From the NCBI GenBank assembly GCA_029532415.1, contig JAQOTA010000056.1:124001-188000 (forward strand): a DNA stretch of 64,000 nt, written 5' to 3'. Shown here one piece after another: positions 56,604 through 64,000 of the stretch. The notes under the pieces are model-generated. The model had not been told where the DNA came from, ran no database searches, and saw nothing but the letters and a program-made list of their open reading frames with translations. Position 1 is the stretch's first letter. Every line of letters begins with the position of its first letter. The position numbers and the translations under genes were made by a program. This DNA is from Marasmius tenuissimus (Eukaryota > Basidiomycota > Agaricomycetes > Agaricales > Marasmiaceae).

Positions 56604-57177
56604 GTCATGCTTGTGTTTCACTTCCATCTGAAAACAAAAGGTTGCCATGGACCATTAGCCGACGTTCTTTTAGTGTCTCAAGAATTCAAGCTCATACCAA
56701 GACATGCTTCTTCAGGTCCAGCACCGAGCAATAACACGTCTTCACCTCCCTCATCTCCCGCCAACGAAACCGGGTCCAAACGAGCAAATTCCATCTATGC
56801 GGCTCGGCCGTCGCCCATTCCCGGATTTCACCCATCTTTCGGTATTCCCTACACGGAATCATCAACAAAGTTGCAGTAGAAGCCCTCAGTTCATCAACAT
56901 ACCCATCCAGCCGTTCTCGGAATCTCCACCCCGAATCTCCCAACAAATCCCGCTCAAGAGTTGTATTGCGTTCGATTAAGTCCTCAACGTAGTTCGTTTG
57001 GCGTTCCAAGTCCTCCATTGTATATGGATAGAACCATTTCGTGACAATGACCCCCGTAAAGAGGAAAATTACACCCATGACGAAAACCTTGGTCAAGATC
57101 CCTCCTTTACTGCTGTCTGCTGCCAAAATGCCCTCCGCCGTTGTGGAAACGGAAGTTTCTGTCAATAAAGCTGGCAT
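56583..57177 (-). CDS. B4: type B small single-pass membrane protein, intact
   Basis: Exons 57177-56698 (160 codons) and 56627-56583 (15 codons), joined across a GTATGA...TTTCAG intron, give 174 residues. The start is the ATG of M-P-A-L-L-T-E-T-S-V, matching the starts of B1 and B2; an upstream in-frame ATG at 57276 is not conserved. Features: A-A-D-S-S-K-G-G, span VFVMGVIFLFTGVIV, TKWFYPYTMEDLERQ, GDSGWRFRERLDGYVDE, then EIREW, EPHRWNLLVW, RFRWREMREV, and a last exon starting MEVKHKHDLLQ. The protein should sit in a membrane by one span; role unknown. It is convergent with A4 and divergent from F4. Confidence 0.76.
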
Positions 57178-57921
57178 TTGTCGGTCGTATTCCGGGTTAC
57201 TAGTTTCTCGTTCGATCTTCGCTGTCCGTCGTTTTGCCTTTCTGTTCCCCGCTAGTCTATTTAGTAAGAGCGACACTTTTGTAGGCGGTCACGTACCGTT
57301 CTGTGTAGATAGCAATGGTTCTTGGAGAATACAAGATGGGTTTTGATTTTACTTCTTGCTAGATGATTCCGACCTTGGGTCCGTTCACCCTCTGGCCAAA
57401 GCTGTGAGAGCAAGGTGGAGTTTGTGCGAACGATGTCGGCGTGACCTTGGTGGGCGCTCAATGTTGCAACATCGAATTTGTTAGATGCTCGCCGATGAAA
57501 GCTGGCGCTTGGGTCTGGAGGCCTGACTCCCGAGGTTTTGTTGCAGGTTCGCGTACTTGTCTTCAACCTGACCTTGACAAAGAGTGAACGTCAGTGATAA
57601 CAAACATTAATGATATGCGGACGACCCCGGCACGTGTGTTGCTGCTATAGACAACATTTCTCGAATGCTCTACAAGGGGTTCATGAATCTGAAGGTGTTA
57701 GATAGGCTCAAAAGCAGAGCAGGGCGTAGCCAGGAAGATTTAATGACATGACCATGAGGAGATGGGAACTTGGCCGGCAATACACGTGGTTTTGGCACCG
57801 TGGTGCAGTAGTCAAGCTCAGCTTGAACTCACACCACCGCCATCACGCTTTGAAGAGACAGTAAGTGTCATGATCTGGCTTTGCAAACTATGCTCATGGT
57901 CTCTTAGAGCTCACCGCATCC
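57178..57921. other. Intergenic between B4 and F4 (divergent promoters)
   Basis: B4 and F4 are transcribed away from each other, so this region holds both promoters. The B4-proximal part is weakly similar to the leaders of B1 and B2. The F4-proximal part, 57760-57921, is shared with F2 (31740-32052). No gene seen. Confidence 0.5.
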
Positions 57922-59658
57922 ATGGATCCAAACGTATTAGCAGAATTACTCCGAACATCCATGGATCGTGTGCTGTTTATCGAGAACTACCACGAGCAAG
58001 GATCGCATCACGATTCAGAGACCATTCTCCAGCATCTTCCAGCAATCCAGAGCGACATCGCACACTTGAACTCTGAGATCACTCGGCTCAAATCAGCCTT
58101 AACCTCGTTGGAGAACTATCGAGAACGACTGAACCGTTGCGTTGCGATCGGAAAGTCGTTAATCCCGCCGCCCGTGCATAGATTGCCCAGTGAACTCTTG
58201 TCCCACATTTTCAAAGTCATTTGTGATGATGGACCTATCAGCGAACTTTCCTCTAGTAACCTCCGGTATACACCTCCTCCACCGCCCGTGCGAATGTCCG
58301 CGGTGTGTGCTTATTGGAGAGCAATCGCACTTTCTACGTCGAACTTGTGGTCGGCGGTGAAATTTGCTTTGGAGCTCTCACCAAACACAAATGTAGAACG
58401 GCTACACAGGATGACCGAAAGGTTTATTACCCGCGCCCGCACCTCTCCCTTGACCATCGCCTTTGAAATACCCGAAGGCCAGAGGGCTTTGGATCCTGGA
58501 GATCCATTCACAGTAGTCGTCAACCATGCAGTGGAGGTATTATGCGAGCGCTCATTTCAATGGCTCGATGTCGAATTAAATGTTCCGTCCAATTTCTTCT
58601 TGCTCCCCGCCATTCGAGGTATCAGAGGCAATCTCCCGAATCTTCGAAACATCTCCATATGCGATCTACAAATCCCTTTGGCCTCCACATACATACTTTT
58701 TGATGGTGGATGTCCGGCTCTTCGAGCTATGACAATCCACATGCTTGGAGAGCAAGAAGACATAATATTCCAAACTATTCCATGGCAGCAGGTTGAGGAC
58801 CTAAAGCTTGGCGATTTCCGCCCAAACTTGGCACGTTCTCCTCTGTACCTTGTGTCTCTTTGTCCAAAGCTCATATCCCTGAACCTTGATTACAACTTGG
58901 AGGTCCATCAACCGAGCGTCGATCACTTTACCGGCCATGTAACCTCCAATATGGAGTCCCTTACCCTCATGCTGAAATCCGACTACAACGAGGCCCAGGA
59001 CACATGGGTAGAATTTTTTGACCACATCACCCTCCCTCGACTATCCTCTCTAACTCTCCAAGGCACCTATTCTACTCACCAGTTCGAGGATATTTCCTCC
59101 ATCTTACAGTGTGTTACTCGATCGGCATGCCCAATCACATCTCTGACCCTCAGGTTCAACTTACTCTCGATGACAGAGAATCACCGTCTTCTTTCCCTCC
59201 TGCCGAGTTTAACTACCCTTGCTCTCTACGAAGACTGGACCGCAACGTATTCTAAACTAAAAGTGAAACTAGACCGCGTGAAAGATTTCTCTCGCCTACT
59301 ATACGTCGACTCCGGTTCTCCGGCTTCGACTACCCAACTGGAGACGCCACACCTATTACCCCGACTCCACCAAGTCTCATTCGATCTTCCTAATTTTCAC
59401 GATCCCAAAACTCTCCTTTGCCCTCTCTTTGATTCCGACCAAGGTGTCGACGGGAACTTGTACAGAACGGTAGCCTCTAGATGGCTTCCTGACCGGCGAG
59501 AGGCAGTGGTTCCAAGAGGTGGCGTCGATAGCCTACAGTCTGTGACAATTATGTTCGCAAATTCATGGCGGCGCCGTCCCAATCTTCCGGATTTGGCGAA
59601 ACTGAGGAAGCTTGGTGAGGAGGGATTGGAGGTCTTTATCCGCGACAAAGATTCTTAG
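57922..59658 (+). CDS. F4: F-box/leucine-rich-repeat protein, intact
   Basis: Single exon of 578 codons. Residues about 25-75 form a coiled-coil-like stretch (IAHLNSEITRLKSALTSLEN). The F-box follows at about 76-140: IPPPVHRLPSELLSHIF, then M-S-A-V-C-A-Y-W-R-A-I-A-L-S-T-S-N-L-W. The rest is leucine-rich with repeating L-x-x-L pattern (NLPNLRNISI, LPRLSSLTLQ, LPSLTTLALY). This is the usual layout of the large agaricomycete F-box family, presumed substrate adaptors of SCF ubiquitin ligases; the substrate is unknown. It is the only intact member of four in the window. The start is supported by alignment of the N-terminus with F2. Confidence 0.88.
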   Translation: MDPNVLAELLRTSMDRVLFIENYHEQGSHHDSETILQHLPAIQSDIAHLNSEITRLKSALTSLENYRERLNRCVAIGKSLIPPPVHRLPSELLSHIFKVICDDGPISELSSSNLRYTPPPPPVRMSAVCAYWRAIALSTSNLWSAVKFALELSPNTNVERLHRMTERFITRARTSPLTIAFEIPEGQRALDPGDPFTVVVNHAVEVLCERSFQWLDVELNVPSNFFLLPAIRGIRGNLPNLRNISICDLQIPLASTYILFDGGCPALRAMTIHMLGEQEDIIFQTIPWQQVEDLKLGDFRPNLARSPLYLVSLCPKLISLNLDYNLEVHQPSVDHFTGHVTSNMESLTLMLKSDYNEAQDTWVEFFDHITLPRLSSLTLQGTYSTHQFEDISSILQCVTRSACPITSLTLRFNLLSMTENHRLLSLLPSLTTLALYEDWTATYSKLKVKLDRVKDFSRLLYVDSGSPASTTQLETPHLLPRLHQVSFDLPNFHDPKTLLCPLFDSDQGVDGNLYRTVASRWLPDRREAVVPRGGVDSLQSVTIMFANSWRRRPNLPDLAKLRKLGEEGLEVFIRDKDS

Positions 59659-60246
59659 TATCAGAAATGATACTGTGATTGCTTCGATTTGCTAGATGGA
59701 GACATACACTCTTAGGTCTATATAGGGAGCAGGGGTAGTTTGAAAATACTCCAGTTCTCCTATCATCTCGCTACGCTTCCACCACATTCTTCTCTCTATC
59801 GTGTTGGACAGCGTCTGCGCATTCTCCTCCCGATTCATTACTCGAGTCATGTGCCTTCCATCGGTATCTCGTCTGAAATAAAACCTCGTGTGCCTCTGGA
59901 ATACACTTAAGGCTCGTCAACGAGCAATACATTTATGTTTTCCAGAGTTCATACAAATAGACTGAGAGATACACCATAGGTCGCGTTCCAAAAATACTCT
60001 TCATCGTGTCATGGATTTCTCGGCGCCCATGATACATGTCCTAAGCCCTTTAGAGATCCTCCTGCGAGACTGCAAGAGACATCAATTACGGTGTAGTGAT
60101 GAGGGTTCAAACAAACGGATGCTCACCCTCTTTTTCTCGTCGTGAGCCCACCCTCCACAGCAGCAAATGTTCAATTCCTTCACCAGCTTTCCATGGCAAA
60201 ACTTGATCTTCCTTCGGTCCGACACGTACCGCCTCAGCAAGTTCCA
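59659..60246. other. Intergenic between F4 and the orphan gene
   Basis: Convergent 3' flanks. Nothing recognised. Confidence 0.4.
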
Positions 60247-60954
60247 TTAATCCAACTGCAACATGTTCGCCCCCGCAGTCCTTTTATCGATGCTGAACGG
60301 TTTTGAGAACGAATAAACAGTGGCTGGATCTCCCTTCGCGTCGTTAAACACCGTCAGCACGACATACGAAAGAGCCCCAAAGAAGTCGTTCTCCAACTCG
60401 ATCTTCCCCATCCTCTCCGTCTTGGCATAGGTCCCCAAACTGAGATCAACCACAGACTTGTGATTTCCGACCTTCTCGCGACCGACACTCTCTACTTTGA
60501 ACTGGGGATGCACAGAAATGTCCATCTGACCCGTATGCATGATATTAACGCAGAGAAACTCCTTCGATTCGGCGTAGGATCGTAATGGGAGGAGTGCAGA
60601 GGATATGGCACAGTTCTTGAGGAACGCGTTGTAGTACCCCCACCCAGGCCCAGACGTCTTCGAGGGTCGTTGCAATACCGGTATTTTCGGCGTAGTATTC
60701 GCGCTTCGATTTGAACTCTTTACAAGCAGAGATGCGGGCGGGCCAGTCATTTTTCCGACGTTCTTTGCTCTGAGGAGAAGATATAATAGATCAGAACAAA
60801 GAAACACGTCTTTGAGAGCGTCGAGCAAGGAGGCTTACGCAGTAGATCACTCGGCAGCAGCCACCATACCGCGGGAGCTTTTCGTGGTGAGTAAGTTGAC
60901 GGAGTTGGAGGCATCAATTACACTTTTAGTGAGTGTGGGCGACAAGGCCGTCAT
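60247..60954 (-). CDS. Orphan protein, 208 residues, function unknown
   Basis: Exons 60954-60851 and 60769-60247 join in phase across an 81-bp GTGATC...CTCAG intron. The N-terminal half is rich in Ser/Thr/Lys (M-T-A-L-S-P-T-L-T-K, RSANTTPKIPVLQRPSKTSG). The C-terminal half has a regular alternation that looks like beta strands: EFLCVNIMHTGQMDISV, VVDLSLGTY, SYVVLTVFND, VYSFSKPF. No signal peptide or membrane span is seen. It is present once and is not part of the repeated cassette. I do not recognise the family. The start is uncertain because an additional 5' exon could lie in 61000-61360; using the first ATG in the open frame is a choice, not proven. Confidence 0.6.
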
Positions 60955-61623
60955 AAAACATGGGAAAGTCGGATTGGACGACGTTGAGTCTGTTGATGCG
61001 TAGAATGGAGCTATCTTCTTTCATGATTGCAATTTATCGCAAGCCGGTGGGCGGTTCAGGTGATCGTTCTGCTTACCATTCTGTAGGCATCCAGCAGTGA
61101 GTGAGTTCCCAGAAAACAATTAAGAGGTTGAAGAGCTTACTTCGAGTAGGATGTGAGAGGAGACGTAGAGGCGCACCAGTGACTAAGAAGGGAACAAAGA
61201 GAACGTACCACAGTAGCACGTTTGTACCTGAGCGACTCACCGCGGGACCATTTGCCATTTCAAGGCACGGTGCCGCTTGCCGCGTTGAGGGCAAGTTCTT
61301 TCGCGCTTGCCTCCCGACCTCAGAGCAGGTTACACTCTGAATACTGATCTCGCCCACAGGATTTTCTCAGTATGATGGCGGGCACAAGCTTTCGCTCCAG
61401 AAACCGCTCACTAGCTCGGTTTCCATCTGAATACGGACATAGACGCAAGTAAGAGACAGCATAACCAATCTATCCAGAGATGATCAATACTAACGGAGGT
61501 AAACTCAAAGATGGCTGAGCCTGGTAGACCCCTACGTGCCAGCAATATTTTCACCGCGGGGGTATATATTGAGAAAATCGTCGACAAGCTGAACCAAAAG
61601 TGAAAAGATCGCCCCTAGATATG
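60955..61623. other. Intergenic between the orphan gene and D7
   Basis: Contains minus-strand open stretches (61073-61357) that may be a 5' exon of the orphan gene, but no splice pair convinced me. Otherwise nothing recognised. Confidence 0.35.
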
Positions 61624-63180
61624 TCAAACAGAACGTGTTTGCGGGAACGTATACTCTAAAGATACGTCGGTTTCGTGAAGGTGGTGGGAGTTCACGCTGG
61701 GCTCCCACGTTACTCGCCGTATGTGAAGAATTGCACGGCTGGTGAGAATCGAGTGCATTACGCGCTCGAAACTATAAGCACTGATGTCAGACGTTGATCG
61801 GTAAAGTAGATTATCAATGATTCTGTTACGCACGCAGTGAGGAGGTGAACCAAGTCGGGCTAATTGAGTCAAGAGAGAAATTTAGCGAAACGCACCGAAG
61901 TTCTGTTGTCTGGGCTTACAGGAAGAAGGACGATTACCACCACGTTGATCAACGATATCACTAAATGTTGGATGTCAGTAGCGAGGTCCGCCCTCGAACT
62001 AACTGGAGATACACACGGAAGACGAAGCCATAGTAGATAAGACCTGTAGAGAGCATGCCATCAGATCCCCGAACGGCGCACAGCAAAGTAGCTTACCATC
62101 TTCGTAGATGGCTTTCATGAGTTTGGAACTCCCGCCCATTCGAACTGCAAAATAGATTAGCCATGGAGGCATCATGACTGTCTTGGATCTATATTTGGCC
62201 TACAGTGTGAGATTCCCGGAATCAGAATCATGATCAACATTGCTGCAACCAGCCTTCAGCATCGACCAGGTCCTTGAGCGACGGGATCGCTTACCAGTAT
62301 CGTAGATCATCAATAGGGTCCAGCACAGGTAAAGTATATGGTTTCCGACAGAAATAAAACACCCTCGAAACTCTGGTATTGGTAGTTTTTCAACTAGTAA
62401 AGAGTCAAATATGAGGGTCGTATGCTGAAGATGAGACTTACATCGAGTTGCGTCTAAGAATCGTTGGACCACAACGAAACACGGAGCCCATGTTCCTAAG
62501 GAAAAGACAAAAAGTCCTATTCCTATTATAACGCTTTTTCTCCACATTGCCCAAATACGGAGCGTCAGGAGCACTGCGTTGATTAGGGAGGTGAGCTGTA
62601 ACATCCAGAGGCTAAAAAAATCGAGCGTTATACACCTTCAGAAAGCACAAGGCCTGTGATAAAAGACCCTGAAGTAAAGGTTTCCCGGCGCACAGGTCAG
62701 AAACTCGCATGAATGAAGAGGGGTCGGATCACCTACATCCAATGATACGATAAGCAATATCGCAACGTTGCGGACTCAGGTTCTCCGCGAAATGCACTGG
62801 ATAAGGAAATAACAGTAAGCACTGCGCAGTGGATCAGGCGAGATCAATGAGCGTACGATACAGTAGCACCCCTGTGTCGAAGAAGGGGAGATATCGTTGT
62901 ATCACGTAGAGAACCGTGGCGAGCGACCATTTCTTCCTCCAGATACACCGTACCTCTGGCCCGAGGTTGAGAGCGACATCGTAAACGAGTAAAGCCGAGG
63001 TGGCCACTGCAGGGAGGGATTGAAGCTGAGTTGCAATGTTGACATGCACTGGGTCGAACCAACCGTTTAGATACTAAGTCAAGGTCAGTGAACCATCGTA
63101 TTTGAAGTTGTGATACCCAAACTGACCGAAACTGTCTTCTGGTGCTCAAGCGCGATGGTGGCGGCAGAGACGTCAGCCAT
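61624..63180 (-). CDS. D7: DUF6533 multi-pass membrane protein, intact
   Basis: Starts at 63180 (M-A-D-V-S-A-A-T-I-A-L-E-H-Q-K). The exon plan equals D2 and the joins checked keep phase: mini-exon Y-L-N, core SALLVYDVALNLGPEVRCIW and YVIQRYLPFFD, exon with HFAENLSPQRCDIAYRIIGW, LVLSEVLLTLRIWAMWRK, IGIGLFVFSLGTWAPCFVVV, YLCWTLLMIYDTG, GGSSKLMKAIYEDG, I-Y-Y-G-F-V-F, SLINVVVIVLL, and the final exon with RVMHSILTSRAILHIRRV to the stop at 61626-61624. It is the most diverged D copy in the window. Membrane protein of unknown function. Confidence 0.78.
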
Positions 63181-64000
63181 TGGGCTCCAAAACTTTGAGG
63201 TGATACCAAGGTAGGAGGACCTTTAAGTGGGCAGAACGGACAGCGATACCTTCTCAACTGCATTCGGCAGTGGAAACGATGATCGAACACTTGTAATAAT
63301 CCACACGAACCTCAACACCGACCGATCTGGGCATCATCACGAGGGAGGGGATATCAGGTGTCTTGAATGAGCCCTAATGTGCAAATCAGTGACCGCGCAA
63401 AATTTGGCCCCAGATGATCATGATTCGCGCGTAAGCAGGAATCTGGTGGGGTTGCAAAGCGGGTGTTTCTAGACAGTCCTTGATCAAGGAACAGCGAGTC
63501 AGTGGCAAGTAATGTTTGTTGGCCAAGGCGGAGACCGCGAAAGTACAGAGTGGCCTCTTGAGCATTCGAACAGCCACTCACGACGCTCGGAGTCAAGACC
63601 TCTTTGCCCCAACTCGAGCATTGATGCTAATCATTGGTAAGTAACGGATCGTATATGGAGCATCGTCCCGCGGCTATCAAGAGTCGAGCAGAGGACGCAT
63701 TTGAGCCTGGAGTTTTGGGTGAGCTGATTAGCACACTGTCTTGTACCTCAAGACGTTGAAACGAGATGAACGGGATCGGGCCGGAGTTGGAGTGTTGTCA
63801 ACGGAGGCTGTTGCGATGATAAAGAAGTTCTTGTACTTACAGGATGAGTGCTGAGGGATCAAAGTGATGATGTCGATCACAGATATCGTCAGATGAGATT
63901 GAAACGCTAGGTCTACACCAAGCTCGATGTTAATAGCCCAGACCAGAAATGGTACTTTCAGCTGGAACGATACCGACAGCAAAAAGCCCTAGTGGGTAGA
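63181..64000. other. Right edge; possible exon of a further gene on the minus strand
   Basis: The first about 120 bp is the D7 upstream region. Near the edge a minus-strand stretch (about 63840-63975) reads LSVSFQLKVPFLVWAINIEL and L-A-F-Q-S-H-L-T-I-S-V-I-D-I-I-T-L-I-P, followed by a GTAAGTA donor and a CAACAG acceptor. It may be an exon of a gene continuing past the window. No family assigned. Confidence 0.3.

Noticed and set aside
1..64000. tRNA, rRNA, CRISPR arrays or bacterial-type operons
   Set aside because: None seen; repeats present are LTRs, TIR elements, duplicated gene modules and one irregular minisatellite.

Overview
The window is nuclear DNA of a filamentous basidiomycete, almost certainly an agaricomycete. 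This rests on many short (about 50-60 bp) GT-AG introns, a run of DUF6533-type membrane-protein genes, F-box/leucine-rich proteins with an N-terminal coiled coil, a class I hydrophobin with the eight-cysteine pattern, and Ty1/copia retrotransposons. There are no rRNA or tRNA genes, no CRISPR array and no bacterial-type operons.

The dominant feature is a tandemly amplified, partly decayed gene cassette of about 9-11 kb. Its ideal order is: a DUF6533 membrane protein (D, minus), a long non-coding spacer, a small single-pass membrane protein (type A, plus), a middle spacer, a homologous small membrane protein (type B, minus), then an F-box/LRR protein (F, plus). Seen from left to right: D1 (cut by the window edge)-A1-B1; D2-A2-B2-F1; D3; D4-hydrophobin-D5-F2; A3-B3-F3; D6-A4-B4-F4; then an orphan gene and D7. 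Intact copies appear to be D2, D4, D5, D7, A3, A4, B2, B4 and F4. D3 (nonsense), D6 (truncated), A1 and B1 (frameshifts), A2 (DNA transposon), B3 (copia insertion plus stops), F1, F2 and F3 are broken. Type A and type B proteins share an N-terminal region, one membrane span, a K-K/R-W-F-(F/Y)-P motif and a helical C-terminal half, so they look like ancient paralogues kept as convergent pairs. I do not recognise the A/B family.

Mobile DNA has hit the array repeatedly. A complete copia element (42911-49234, TSD ACAAG) splits B3; a truncated copia lies at 34173-37023; a solo LTR of the same family is at 39880-40201 (TSD GGAAG); a solo LTR of another family interrupts F3 (50374-50753, TSD CTTGA); a 1.78-kb non-autonomous DNA element interrupts exon 2 of A2; and a 97-bp MITE with a 9-bp TSD lies at 27542-27638. 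Several premature stops in F2, B3 and the complete copia are TGA where CGA is expected, and the host DNA around 31-33, 37-43 and 49-50 kb looks poor in CpG. This fits methylation-driven CpG to TpG decay.

How the genes work together is not shown by sequence alone. A multi-pass membrane protein, two paired single-pass proteins and an F-box substrate adaptor, repeatedly duplicated and broken, resemble fast-evolving birth-and-death gene families; any role in recognition or signalling is inference.
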